Counted from the first letter of the stretch, positions 24,401 through 36,498 are shown. The stretch: 64,000 nucleotides of DNA from Haliclona indistincta (GCA_964017065.1 OZ024792.1:3157754-3221753); one strand, 5' to 3'. Notes: generated from the letters alone by a model not told the origin. Made by a program: numbers and translations.

Positions 24401-26518
24401 AAAATATTTCTGAGCTCTCCAGCACGTCGTCGCTAATAGCATAGCACTATCGAGTGACAGTTGAAAAAAGATGAGAAATTACTGTCTGATTGGTAGAAAT
24501 ATGGTAGTGGATATGAGATATGTGGCATCAGCATTTTGACTGCATCATTACAGTCTATACCCATGCATAGTATAACCTATAGTTTCTTCTTCCAGACAAT
24601 CATATAATTCAATTTCTTAGTCCTAGCTTTGAACTCAGCATGTAATAGTCAAACATGGACACGAACATTTTCACTGTGCTATTCAAGGAATTTGAAGACT
24701 ATCTAAGTAGAAGCAAGAATCGACTGATGTGTCAACATGTTGTCTCTATAGTGGTAAATAATTATTACTAGTTGATCTGTAACTGTTTGGCAAGACAATC
24801 ACTCATCAGTTGTGCATTTTTGGTAAAACTGCATTCTTCTTAGGACACATGCATGCATGCATGCATTATAGTACACACATAGAAACAATTGCACTTCATG
24901 TTATTTGACTCAAACAAATGAAATCAAAGTGCAAAGTAGTTAGGATGATACATGACACCCACTAGCATGTACACAACATGCACATCATGCAGTAACTGCC
25001 TTGGTATGTTTGTGTATGTAAACAACTACAAGAAGCCCAGATGGTGTGCAATTGTGAGAGTGTGATTTATACAGAGAAGCCAGAATTTGGCGCATATAAC
25101 CACTTCGATCAAAGTGATAGACATTTCCTAGTTTTACAGAGGAGTTTACCAATCTAAGCTTAGTGTCTGTGGGATATAATTTACCTGTACTAGTATTGTT
25201 TTGTTTAGGGTTCAAGGAATTCAGGATGAAAGTGATATCAAAGTTTACACTGTACTATAGTAATATTAAGATAGTTGACCTGTTTAAGGTGTGAATGTTT
25301 AAAACTGCAAAGATATGCAATAGTTATTCTGCATTCATACCACGCACATTGCTTTGATAATAATGAAACAGCACACCGAGGTGTAATTACAGAAATGAAA
25401 CTACTGCTTGCACAATCTCACAATGACCAGTACACTTATAATTCTTGAATGCTATTGCAAAATCAGTGTTAAGACAACTATAAGACATGCAGTCACGCAT
25501 GACACACATTGCACAGATCCAATTGCAACTAGCTTCATAGCCATCAGACGCTGGGTTCCACGACGGAAATCGTGAGTTCTTATTTGGTGCCTATCTCATG
25601 TCTCAGATTTGTTGATATTATGCATTTCAGACGCAGTCTAGCATGAGAACATCACACGGCACCAACGCGACGCTAGGATGTTATAATGAGATAAGTTAAC
25701 GATGTAAGATGATATAGTGTGAGGGTAGTATACTACATCTTGTTGAGTGTAAAGTGTACGTCCATATGACACAAAGTTGATTAGCTAAAATCGACCAGTT
25801 TGATTGAAAACACATAAAAATGCAAAGTATGTAGTAACTGCGGTGTACTGGAAGGCTTGAAAGTGTGAAACGTCACTAAAATATAAAAACACATTATTCT
25901 TATGTTATCATAGGTACATCCATGTGCAACGTACCCAACTTTGATGTATATGCTACTAAAATAACATCACCTGCAGTTGAAACGTACTGTAAAATAAAAA
26001 TTTCACTTCATTCCACAGTCTGCAGGTGCGCTATGTATTATTATTAATTTAGGAACTTGTTTCCCTTACGAACTATGCAGACTGATGATGATAATACTGG
26101 TTTAGTGAGAAGACTGATTTGTTTATGATATGTCACACCTGCCATTAATGACAAGATGTGGTGAGAATCTATCATACCACAATAATTACACTTGGCAACT
26201 AGTATGACTACTACAGCAATATATCTAATACTTGATAAAGGCATGCAAATTTATTAGAATGCTTGAACCTAATAATGTTCATACATGACCTTTGACAATA
26301 TTATTTAAAAAGGTGTGATCCCTTCAAAAATTTTATGGAAGGCTTCAGATACGATCAGATACATTTCAAATAACCTGACTTCCTGTTTAAAGTCAAGCAT
26401 AACGACGTTCCATTCACATTTTATCAGCTTCCTTTCATGTACGTGTACGTGTATGCATCAAGCAGCCACGCCCATGAATTATCGCCACGCCCATCCAGTT
26501 GTTTGCGCGGCGCGCAAA
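21493..26518. other. Gene desert, 5 kb
   Basis: AT-rich sequence in which neither strand shows a credible exon chain. Short open frames (for example 24985-25215 minus and 26044-26244 minus) have no recognisable features. It contains a 15-bp-stem hairpin (23688-23733) and a (GCAT)n tract near 24850. It could hold distal regulatory DNA or non-coding transcripts, but nothing in the sequence shows this. Confidence 0.6.
23688..23733. other. Small perfect hairpin
   Basis: GCAGTTGTGTTCAGT and its exact reverse complement ACTGAACACAACTGC are separated by 16 bases. The stem is short for a microRNA precursor, and no function is claimed. Confidence 0.6.
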
Positions 26519-27086
26519 ATGGACACTCCTGTCGCTAATCTCCTTCTCCAGATAGTCTTATACTTCACAGGCTGGTACCTTGTTTTTCTTTATTTATCTG
26601 AACTTGTACTTATTGCCTATAAAGGTGAAATATAGTGCGTTTGTAACTTAGTATCCATAGTAACAACACAAATTATGACGTCATTTTTAGGTCTAGCCTT
26701 ACCATTTCCTGCTAGAAACTTCTGGACAGAGCTACTTCTCTTGATTGTCATGTCATGTGTGGATTTGATGAGAATATTTTTTGGTACAAGCAATATTTTT
26801 ATTTTCCGTAACGTGACTTTATACTGTACAGGTATGAAGGGCAATCTTACACGACGAATTGTTCCACTATTAGTTTCACTGGTGTTCTTGCTACCAATGT
26901 TCTTTGGATATCTTTATCTAATTCTGTGGCAAACCTACGTGTAAGTACACAGCTTCATTCTATGTAACAGCGTTGTGTTATATCTGCAGATTTACATTCG
27001 AAGCCGTCACACTTTCCATTGCTTTTGCTGGTGTTGGACTGGAGCTCGTAACAGGACCAGTAGCACTCTGGATGATACACAGGTAA
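26519..27086 (+). CDS. TMEM216/TMEM80-like ciliary transition-zone protein
   Basis: Predicted 134-residue protein with four membrane segments, from exons 26519-26624, 26691-26783, 26832-26940 and 26990-27086. All introns are 48-66 bp and phases agree. Diagnostic stretches are FTGWYLVFLYLSELVL..YKG, LPFPARNFWTELLLL, DLMRIFFGMKGNL and ILWQTYVFTFEAV, which follow the order of the TMEM216/TMEM80/TMEM17 family (LPYPTANLV, IRLFFGTKGNL and LQTYVLRLE in human TMEM216). These proteins form part of the MKS module at the ciliary transition zone. The last exon reads into TAA directly after WMIHR. An alternative splice there would add only a few residues. The paralogue (216 or 80) is not decided. Confidence 0.85.
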
Positions 27087-27858
27087 CAGCACAGACATTC
27101 ATGAACATTATTTGTGAGGCGTAGGCGTCTTTGAAGACGCCACTCTTTCCTGATACGCATAACCTAGTGATGATAGTATACGAGGACTCAAAGCAATTAG
27201 TTGGTTATAGTTTATATTGTTGATGCATTTGCCATAGGCAGGGATATATACCTGTCTGGTATAGGCAGGGATGTATACCTGGCAGGGATTATACCTGTCT
27301 GGTATAGGCAGGGATTATGCCTGTCTGGTATAGGCAGGGATATTTATACTACTCTGGTATGAGTGCCATTGGACTGCAACCACTAACATGATTATCCATA
27401 TTCTTCATTCACTCCAGGTACTCGACTGGTAGATGATCATCACTTACTGGACCATCAATCATTTTTAACCTCTAAACTAGGCAATGCAAAAATGTGCTAT
27501 AATTGTCAATACTTTAATTAGACAAGCTTAATGTCCATAACCAGTCGCAAGAGGAAGCAACCATGATTGTTGTTTTTCTGTTTACCAGTCATACTGCTAA
27601 ACAGGACTACCATCTATTGATGTGTCAACTGTTAAGTCTGTCTGTCAGTGTAATTACAAACCATAATCAAACGCATTTCTCACGTTATTTGAATTCTGAA
27701 CGATTTAGCGAGGAGACAGCAGGCTGACACATTATGTAACAACTGCACTGTGTACATAAATACTTTGAGAACTGAAGTATCATATTATATACAAGTGTTA
27801 CAACTATTTAAATTGAGCAGATAGCATGAACACATTGAAAATTTATAGCATTCTGTGG
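27087..27858. other. Intergenic, convergent genes
   Basis: Between the 3' ends of the TMEM216-like gene and MRPL21. It holds a small degenerate tandem repeat (27236-27350) and nothing else that I recognise. Confidence 0.6.
27236..27350. repeat. Degenerate ~27-bp tandem repeat
   Basis: Four to five copies of GGCAGGGATTATACCTGTCT followed by GGTATA, with small length differences between units. Confidence 0.8.
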
Positions 27859-29853
27859 CTACAGTGTGCTAGCAGTGTTCACCAAGTCTATGTCATTGAT
27901 ACGAAGAATGGTAACATCTTGCCGATGACCTGAAGATGAAAAAAACACGATGTAACATCCTTTTGAGAAAATTTAATAAAGATGATTGCAAAGTCCTGGA
28001 TTTTCTTGACTTCTTAACACATAAAACCATTTTTAAATGAAACCCTGTGTGCTATGTGATACTATACGCCACTAACGGAAATGTTTTGCAGACAAGTAAT
28101 TCTCAAACAGAGATTCGGCATTAGGTCAAGTTTCACAACGATTAGCACAGGAGTCGTGATGTGTAAATGTTAATTGAATTAGTTTGTGGCAGGTCAATGA
28201 GACTGAGAAACGATTGTGGGAGACACAGATCTTTGCACATATGTGTTTACACACACACCACACTACAGCGATTATTGTATCAACATGCTTCCCACTGACT
28301 TCATTTATCGAAACTGGTAACAATATTTTAATAAAACAATTCAATCGATTGACCACAACGTACATTTATCTCACACTAGGAAGTTGTAGTTATTCACCTA
28401 ATTACAGCCAGTCGTCTTGACTGAAATCAATACACAATAAGGAATAAGGATGTGATGTCAGATTCTCTACATTTTTGTTGTCATAACTCATCAACTGGGT
28501 TGATCGGTTAGTTTAATAGTACCATACCTAGTAGGCTATCTTACCATACCTCGCTTTCTCTTGTAATTTTTTCGTCTTTTCTTCTTGAAGACGATCACTT
28601 TGGCTGTCCTAGAATGCTCCACTATGGTGGCAGTCACTCTAACAGTTTCATTACTGTCAATATCAAAAATTAACAGTGAAAGTGAGCGGAGTGATGGTAC
28701 AGTACCTCAACAATGGATTCCCTATTAGCGTGAAATTCTCAGATCCGACCAACAGCACCTTCAACATAAAATAGATCCTTGTGTATCATCACTGCAAGTG
28801 GTCAGTGCATTCTCTAGTCACTAAACCCCTCAACAGTATACTGTACCATCTGGGTCTTTGTCTAACTCAGCATAACACCATGTTTGCTCAGGCCCTCATT
28901 AAAAAGCACACTCGATAATTAATACTACTTAGAACAGACCCACTTGTCTTATTTTGGGAAATACAAACCAAACCACGGGGCAGATTAAACAGTAACTGCA
29001 AACAGGGCATGCATTCTTCACACAACACACACACACTCCACCGCATATACGTGCACAAGTAATGATAACTATAAACATTGCCAATACCTTTTCTAAAAAT
29101 ATATTTTCTCCGATGTCTGCAGATTGCAACTTATTGACAACAATGAGATCGTTGATGGTTATTTTAAACTGCCTCCCACCTGAATCAATATGAGCTGCTG
29201 TCACCAGATCAATCATGTTAACACCTCTATTATTATTATTATTATTGAATTGTGGCTCTTGCAACACAGATAAAATCTTGTAGGTATTCCCTTGTTATAG
29301 GCCCCCAGTATTGAGTTCTTTGATTTTTAGCTAATGCATCCTTTCCTTACTACACAGATATTTGTACAAATGTCAGAATTTCCCCATTACCAGTTTGACT
29401 ATGTCCATCGTCCATATTACTAAATTGCACAGTGTAAAGATCACAGTACTTACTGATGTGTACAACTGCAAAAAATTTAGATGGGGGCAATCCCTCTGCT
29501 TCTTCTTTTACATTCTCCAGTGACTCTATATCAGAATTCAAAGTATTTCAAAATGTTCGGTCATATCAGTCAGTACAAACTTAGGTCAAAATCTATTGGT
29601 TTTAGTAGAGTAGCATAACTTCTAGTACCACTGGATGTGCTGAGAAGATTTTCAATATACGTACACAGTAGTATGAAGCAATGCATGCATGAACATACAG
29701 CATTGACAGAGGTGGTCTTATTTGAGTAATAGAGTCCTCTATCTTCAATCCTGAAAACATGGCTGGTAACCCAATTTGATGGGTTCTCTCTGGTACGCTC
29801 AGACCGCCTCTGAACGAGAAGTAGCGAGGGAGAAGACGTGCAACACGCGCCAT
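27859..29853 (-). CDS. MRPL21: Mitochondrial ribosomal protein L21 (bL21m)
   Basis: Large-subunit mitoribosome protein. The start at 29853 gives a basic, acid-free N-terminus (MARVARLLPRYFSFRGG), typical of a mitochondrial presequence. Further exons on the minus strand are 29454 to about 29510, 29088-29179, 28706-28758, 28550-28653 and 27859-27929. They read KFFAVVHISGRQFKITINDL, NIFLEKVLLVGSENFTLIG, VRVTATIVEHSR, KKKRRKNYKRKRGHRQ and TILRINDIDLV. The KKRRKNYxRKxGHRQ block is the classic rRNA-binding signature of bacterial L21. The exon 1/exon 2 junction could not be fixed: several donors near 29690-29705 are possible. It is head to head with WDR77, so the two probably share a promoter. Confidence 0.93.
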
Positions 29854-30005
29854 GTTGTCACACGAGTGGGTGGCCCCTGACACCACGTGCGTTGATTAGA
29901 AGCAATAAAATGCCGGGCAAGAGAAGACACTTTGAGATTGTGAGACACCGACAAGGCCTGTTAAAGACACTATCACAAAAATTGACTTGATATTATTGAT
30001 TTTAG

Positions 30006-33000
30006 ATGGTAGTTTTGCCCTAGCTGCTTCTTCTCTTACTGGAAACACGTGGGATGGGTGTGTGTGGCTGTTTGACAGCTGGAAGCACTATTCTGAGGCA
30101 GCTAACCTGGACTTGCTCTCTAATAACAGCGTGTCTGGGATCAGTGATATTGCTTGGTATGATGAGGAGGAGGGTTTCGTATTGCTTCACCATAAACTTT
30201 GACTTCTATGTTTGTACACTGTCTGCGCACTTGTTTATCCGTTACACATAAGACAGAGCAGAGATACTTGTAATAGAGCCTCATTAAAACAAGTGATGTG
30301 TTCATACAAGAGATTAAGCAACTCACCCACATTTGATTCCCAGCTTAAATATGAAGGTCCATGCTAAAATTCCAGGTGTCGTCTTAATTATTATCATGCT
30401 CAATCTAGATACTGTAAAGGCATTAAGGTGGCGGTGTGCCGAATTAATGAGATTCATAACTTTGCAAGTAGCTTTATTTTCTAGCAATGGTATTTTGTAC
30501 AGGCGTGCTCCAGTATGCATTTTGTTTGTCTATCGATAAACATCGATTATAGCAAGTTTCAATCAAGAAGTGTTAGCTAACGTGGAGCAGCATGCTCACC
30601 CAGTAAAGACCGGTCTGTGGCTGCTATCTCCAGTTTGGCTTGCTTGCTCCGGAAAGAACTTCGTTTACAGCTTACAAATTTCAGCGCGCACAAACATACT
30701 GAGTGATTTTTTGATACTCTTTGCTAACGCGGCAACTGTGGGCAAGATGCTTCTGCACTTGAAGCGTGTTGATCTATTGCTCAACAGACGAGATAACAGC
30801 CACAGACGCTTCATGTATTGTTTTTCTCATACTGTTATGTAAATTGCTGTAGTTATTGTCATTGCCGATCGGCAATGATATGTAGGGATGACCTCGAATT
30901 AAGATGGCGGCTACTCATGTGTAAAGTAGTTATTAGAAAAATGCACGTTCCGTGGTTGTTGAATATTAATTACGTACAGCGCCACCTTAACAGAATTTGC
31001 CAAGTTGCTAAGTGTGCTTCATTATGTGCCATGTAAAACTAGTGATGACATAATAGCACTTTTTAGCTATCAATTCACAAAATGCATACTTAGATCAAAT
31101 ATGGTCTACCACAAACTAGATAGCAGACATTTCAATTACCACTGATTGAGGTAGTTAGTTGGGACAAGAATGCTATTTTAAGGCGAAAATCTGGTATGCT
31201 TTGGGACTTTACCACAGAATTCAGGCGATCCACTTTATGAGTCTATGTAATACAGACGGATATTACGAAATTGGAACTAATCGGCATGGAAATATTGGTG
31301 CTGCCAGATGAATTAAGATATAGAGGCATCTATGGAATGATTTTCAAAGTTTCACTTCATATTACTGGCTTCTGGCTCCATTGATTACCGCAAAGCATGA
31401 ACAGTCAGCAGTCATGCAACTACTTTATTCTAGTGATTGGTTTTTAATTTTTACCTAGAACCCTCTTGAACCACCAGATATGGTGGCTCAAGAGGGTTCT
31501 AGAATTACTTTTTTGGAGCTCACTGTTCCCCACAACTCTGCCGAGTCTCTCAGAGCAGCACACAGATTTAAACAGTCTAAAGCCAACTTACTTGGTGACT
31601 TAGAGAGAGCTGGTTTTGAGTCTGAACTGGTTACACTAGAAATTGGTTCCTTGGGTCACTGGAGAGTAAATTTGGCGAATTGCCTCGCAAGGCACCTGAA
31701 CTTGACTAAAGCTGTTATAAGATCAATATTGGACGATGCTGCTAAGAATGCTATTGCTGGCTCTCATCAGATATTCCTCGTGAGACATGAAAAACACTGG
31801 ACTAAACCATCCTTACTGTGATATTTTTCCCCCATCCTGTCCGATCTATTCGATCATTTTTATTTCCATTTTTCTTTTCTCACCTCACCCTTGTCAGGAC
31901 CGTTTGTTCACTTAATCATTGTGTACCATTTACGGTAAACCTGTGTCCCAGGGTGCATGCTACACTATATTGTATCACACTTTGCCACTTCAGTAAAAAG
32001 TTGGTTTCCCCCCTTAATTTTTAAAGCAGGAGAGATCAGATTGTTCACAAATGCAGAGCTGAAAAAAATGTTTGAAATTTAAAATAATTTATCTGGACAT
32101 GCTCATTCAAAGAAATTTCCATTTGTTGTTTGGTTACTGGTTGCTAGAATAAAATAGGTGAATGCACGGAAGTTGATGTTATCTTCAGCTCTGTCAGGTG
32201 CACAGCCAGAACTGAAGTTCTGATTCAATTATTATCCGATTCATTCTCAGACAGTGTCGTCACTCTTTGTTGAGCAGTTAAATGGTTGGGTAACAATTTT
32301 CTCAATTATTATCCGATTCATTCTCAGACAGTGTCGTCACTCTTTGTTGAGCAGTTAAATGGTTGGGTAACAATTTTCTCAATTATTATCCGATTCATTC
32401 TCAGACAGTGTCGTCACTCTTTGTTGAGCAGTTAAATGGTTGGGTAACCATTTTCTCAATTATTATCCGATTCATTCTCAGACAGTGTCGTCACTCTTTG
32501 TTGAGCAGTTAAATGGTTGTGTAACAATGTTCTCATTTATTATCCGATTCATTCTCAGACAGTGTCGTCACTCTTTGTTGAGCAGTTAAATGGTTGGGTA
32601 ACCATTTTCTCAATTATTATCCGATTCATTCTCAGACAGTGTCGTCACTCTTTGTTGAGCAGTTAAATGGTTGCGTAACAATGTTCTCATTTATTATCCG
32701 ATTCATTCTCAGACAGTGTCGTCACTCTTTGTTGAGCAGTTAAATGGTTGTGTAACAATGTTCTCATTTATTATCCGATTCATTCTCAGACAGTGTCGTC
32801 ACTCTTTGTTGAGCAGTTAAATGGTTGGGTAACAATTTTCTCAATTATTATCCGATTCATTCTCAGACAGTGTCGTCACTCTTTGTTGAGCAGTTAAATG
32901 GTTGGGTAACAATGTTCTTATAGTTCGATAAGAACTATCTATGGTAACTATAAGAACCAATGTTCTTATAGTTACCATAGATAGGCAGCATGAAGCTAAT

Positions 33001-36000
33001 GAAAAAGCGAGTGTCTGGTACTAGCTAAAGTGATGTAAAGTAAATGTGCATTATTGCATAAACTTACCATTCAACAACATTAGAAAGGCGTGCACAAGTT
33101 TGGCGTTCGCCCAGCAGAGGGATAACAAAGTGCCGCCAGACTGAGTAAAACTTGGTAGTAGATTTTGCACCCAACTACTACGTTTTTCGAGACTTCAGTA
33201 ACATAACTACATGGACTGACAGCTATGGCAACTCTGTGATTTGTCCTGGGTTGACAAGTGTGAGTAGTAAAAGGGAGCTTTGTGATGCGAAAGCGATCGC
33301 GTGACAAAGGTGTTTTCCTGTGGACAGGCGATAACCTGCTTACTGTAACCATGCAATGTTACTGTACTAATCAACCACAGCATCAGTGAAGCTCTCTCTA
33401 TGTAGGTATGATCATAACCGTCTGTCACTGGCATTAGATTCAGGAGAGCTGGAGATATGGCAGGTCACATTGCCTGGTAACACGCTGGACTGTGTAGCTA
33501 CTCTGAGTGGAGGACATCATGACATGGCATTGTGTTTGAATGTGCTTGAGAACAATAACATCATCAGTGGAGGAGCTAATGGAAGGTAAACCTAGCCAGT
33601 TCATAAAACTATCATTTTCAAGTTTCTTGTTTCTCCAAGTTTCTTGGCTAACTGTTTACACTAACACCAAAATACAAAAGTAGATACAAAAAAAAGAACC
33701 AAAATAGAGCCAAAAAGAAAAATAATAACAGGAATGGATAGAGCAGAAAGTGTCCTCACTAAAATGGCGTTCCCTTGTTGAACTGCGATAGTTCTCTCCA
33801 ACAATTGCGCCAGATAAATTATGCTAATTTCATCCAGATATTTTCATCCATAAACCCCATACAGCTGTACAGCCCATGTGTACAGCTCATGAGTAGCCTC
33901 GTTCCCAGGCTCTTTTTCAGAAAAGAGCCTGATACAGACTGTCTGCGCATGCTCCATTTACCCCACTTTTCTGGGGCAATTGGATATTCTCGTTACACGT
34001 CCGTGACATACTAGTCCTTTCTTTGGCGCAATCATAGACGTTCAGCAAGCATTGCATTGTTTGCTAGCGCTTCTTCACACAAGCAAATGTCAAGGAATGC
34101 GTGCAAGAGCTTTCTGAGGAGTAATTTGCAAGAACAAAATCTCGTGAGTTATGTCTCCCCACGCTATCACGATTTTATTGCCACTTAAAATTGTTCATAT
34201 GCGCGCGTGCGTAGACAGTGTGTATCAGGCCCTTTTGGACTGGGTACAGGGCTAAGCTCATGAGTAGTTAAAGGTAACTTATGGTGGCGGGTACCCTTTC
34301 GCCCACGCATTGTGAATATCATTATAAGGGCATGGCTCACAGTACTACACAATACATGCCAATGGCGTAGATAAAATTCAGAATTTCACACAAGATTTTT
34401 CATGCTGTGTAGCAACTGTTTTAGTTACTAGTACCTACTTGTAGCTGAACACCTTGCGGAGGGCTGGACCGAGTTTTTTTGAAAATTTGCTCCTATAGGT
34501 ATTGTATGACTGTTAAAACGCGTGTCACTACACAAAATCCGTTCATCGACGGTAACTCACGACTCAAGGATAATCGCTTGGTCCAGCCCTCGGTAATGTC
34601 CTTGGCTTGAAGCTTCTCATTTTTTATAGACCTGCTACCGTTATCTGGTGCGAAAAATTGCTACATCGTTTCGGGTTTCGCGTGCACTTCGCGCTTTACA
34701 GATTTTGCTGGCAAAGCAGGGACGCACTCAACATGCTTTGCAGCAAGTTTCGCACTACATGGCCGTCTCTGTGAAAAGTTTAGGGCGAAAGAATTTGGCT
34801 CATTAATATTCATATCGAAAGGGTACCCGCCACCTTAAAGACACTGTAAAACTTTGATTGAACCTTCAAATAAACCTTGGGACTACAGCGCTGTATCATT
34901 TCTCTCTCTGTGAATTCTACAAGCTTCCAACTGTAACATAATTTGCCTTTCTGGTTTACGCTGCCAGTCATTGTCAGTATGCATGAAATAATTATTCGAC
35001 TTCAGAGTTTCACCTCTAAATTTTTGATAATCTTGTCTTCGAAATTTGAACCAGGTTTTACTGTAATTACCCACTTAATGTAAAAGTTTGCTATTATGAT
35101 TGTTGTAGCTCACACAATCTCTCTATTATTTTGTATACAGAGTTGTAGTTTGGAATGTTGATAGCACACAAATTCTCCACTCCTACAAAGGTGACTTACT
35201 ACTTCTATAGAGTATCGTATGCTCACACAACCTCATTCAGCACACACTCACTGGGTGACTGCCATAGCAAGCTGTCCATCACAATCTTCTGTGTTTGTCA
35301 GTAGCTCATTGGTAAGTTATTTTATGATATTATTCTAACTAGACGATTCTATTAGGATGGAACAGTAAAGCACTGGGATACTAGAGACAGCAAGCCAACA
35401 ATCAGTCGTCTATCACTTGGTATGTGAGGTCATGTGTAATTGGTAATTACCATTCTGTTTAGTTGAAGGTGGTTCAGCGTGCTCCCTAAACTGGTCACCC
35501 AACAACGAGTATTTGTTAGCTATCGGTGAGCACAATTAATTTTAGTCTGTTGTAACAATTATTATTATTCTCAATCGTTCACTAGGTGCTCAGTCTGGCT
35601 GTGTAATGCTGTATGATGTTAGAGTAAAGGATCAACCATATCTACAGTACCAGCCACACACTAGGAGTGTACATAGACTGGCTTTCCCTCAGTGGAGGTA
35701 GTCTCTACACTACTCACATGATGTTGAAATGTTCCATTCTTTAGTGCCGATCTTTTAGCATCAGTTTCTGATGATAAGAGTGTAAATGTTCATAGAGTCA
35801 GCTCCAATACTACAATGTGAGTACACTGCTATAATCACTGGTATACATTGTAATCTTATTGATCAGTTTCAATAGCAAATCTCATGAAGATTTCGTGCAT
35901 GGGGTGGACTGGCATCCTACTGACAGTCACCTCTTATCTTGCGGCTGGGATGGACAGCTAGTGCAGCATAGCCTATGTGATGGAGACGCTGTGCAAAAGG

Positions 36001-36077
36001 CGCCACCATTGTGGAGTAATAGTGATATGGAGGCTGAGCCTTCTATTCTAGCAGACACTACAAAAGTTGTTGTGTAG
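30006..36077 (+). CDS. WDR77: WDR77 / MEP50, methylosome WD40 subunit
   Basis: The WD40 partner of the arginine methyltransferase PRMT5, which presents substrates for symmetric dimethylation. Exons: 30006-30156, 33406-33585, 35141-35190, 35241-35311, 35356-35419, 35463-35525, 35586-35697, 35745-35816 and 35867-36077. Phases agree and give 323 whole codons. Landmarks are DGSFALAASSLTG..WDGCVWLF (human [23 protein letters not shown]), SLALDSGELEIW, VVVWNVDSTQILHSYKAH, DGTVKHWDTRDSKP and HEDFVHGVDWHPTDSHLLSC (human HRDFVRDATWSP). The first coding exon, about 15-20 residues, was not found: the acceptor at 30005 needs a phase-1 donor, and none in 29854-29990 gives an open frame with ATG. The first resolved intron (3.25 kb) is repeat-filled. 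Confidence 0.92.
30427..30986. mobile_element. TTAA-flanked TIR element, 560 bp
   Basis: The ends are imperfect ~22-bp inverted repeats beginning GGTGGCG, flanked by TTAA on both sides (30423-30426 and 30987-30990). TTAA target duplications are typical of piggyBac- and Kolobok-type transposons. No transposase is visible. The same terminal sequence recurs in the element at 34283-34834. Confidence 0.7.
31455..31502. other. 48-bp palindrome at a retroelement remnant
   Basis: CTAGAACCCTCTTGA and CCACCA face TGGTGG and TCAAGAGGGTTCTAG, broken only by one unpaired base on each side and a 4-base centre. It abuts the open frame that starts at 31480. Confidence 0.8.
31480..31821 (+). pseudogene. Retroelement remnant, C-terminal piece
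   Basis: A 113-codon open frame inside the WDR77 intron with ITFLELTVPHNSAESLRAAH, KANLLGDLERAGFESELVTL, EIGSLGH and a C-terminal charged stretch. The pattern ELTVP..(K)..L...G....L..E.GS.G resembles the segment that follows the reverse transcriptase in many cnidarian and sponge retroelement ORFs (recalled family resemblance, not searched). The reverse transcriptase itself is absent here, so this is a fragment. Confidence 0.55.
32226..32918. repeat. 77-bp minisatellite, 9 copies
   Basis: Nine 77-bp units in register, starting at 32226, 32303, 32380, 32457, 32534, 32611, 32688, 32765 and 32842. Each contains CAATTATTATCCGATTCATT and GTTGAGCAGTTAAATGGTTG. Variation is limited to a few positions near the unit boundary (GGG/GTG/GCG, ATTTTC/ATGTTC). 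It lies in the WDR77 intron. Confidence 0.95.
32935..32984. other. 23-bp perfect hairpin with 4-base loop
   Basis: Arms 32935-32957 and 32962-32984 are exact reverse complements (CTATCTATGGTAACTATAAG and on). A weaker 8-bp hairpin using the same GTTCTTAT motif precedes it. It sits directly after the 77-bp array. Confidence 0.85.
33897..34254. mobile_element. Inverted-repeat element with 13-bp flanking repeats
   Basis: The end segments (33897 to about 33960 and 34205-34254) are imperfect inverted repeats sharing GCCTGATACAGACTGTCT-like sequence. AGCTCATGAGTAG occurs directly outside both ends (33884-33896 and 34255-34267). The left terminal sequence, AGCCTCGTTCCCAGGCTCTT, has a close relative at 53446-53466 in the MFSD8 gene, so this is a family. 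Confidence 0.6.
34283..34834. mobile_element. TIR element, GGTGGCGGG ends
   Basis: The 19-bp perfect ends GGTGGCGGGTACCCTTTCG (34283-34301) and its reverse complement (34816-34834) are flanked by TTAT and TTAA. It shares its terminal motif with 30427-30986. Inside is a second inverted pair, GGAGGGCTGGACCGAG near 34457 against GGTCCAGCCCTCGG near 34587, which could be a nested element. Confidence 0.7.
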
Positions 36078-36498
36078 AACTCAATTATTATTCATTATTA
36101 TTTTTTCCGTGTATCTCCGCTTTTTGTCGTTTTGATTTGAGACTGGCGCGCGCGCATGCAGCAAGCAGCCAACGCCCACTTGGAAAAGAGCTAGCTAGTT
36201 GAGGCCCGAGGACTCGTTACTGCGAAAGGGAGCTCTTCTGTTTCCTTGCAAGTTGCTTTTGTTTACATCCTATATTCTTGTAACGAATCAAAGCAGCGAG
36301 CGCCATTAAGATCGCGCTGTAATGCTGCTTTGTTGAATCAGCTGTCTTTTTGCCGAACGTTCGTCTGTTTGTAGAACACTGATATCTACTAATATTTGGT
36401 TATTCAGCTGAATTGTCAACCAGCTTTACTTCTTGGTAAGTTGTTTAGTCTTCTGCACAGTTGCTGTGGGAACGCCCACTACTCATCTCTGCAGTAGA
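36078..36498 (+). promoter_or_regulatory. SHANK upstream region with 5'UTR intron
   Basis: The stretch between WDR77 and the SHANK start codon. A non-coding exon ending near 36435 (CTTG|GTAAGT) and an acceptor CTGCAG at 36493 suggest a 5'UTR intron five bases before the ATG. No TATA box is evident. Confidence 0.5.

Noticed and set aside
24985..25215. 76-codon minus-strand frame in the gene desert
   Set aside because: No flanking splice pattern or recognisable motif.
29987..30005. Continuing the first visible WDR77 exon upstream into LLIL
   Set aside because: It lacks an ATG and the TTTTAG at 30000-30005 fits an acceptor, so the N-terminus must come from an unresolved upstream exon.
30570..30842. 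90-codon frame inside the TTAA element
   Set aside because: No resemblance to a transposase, and an element of this size normally has no gene.
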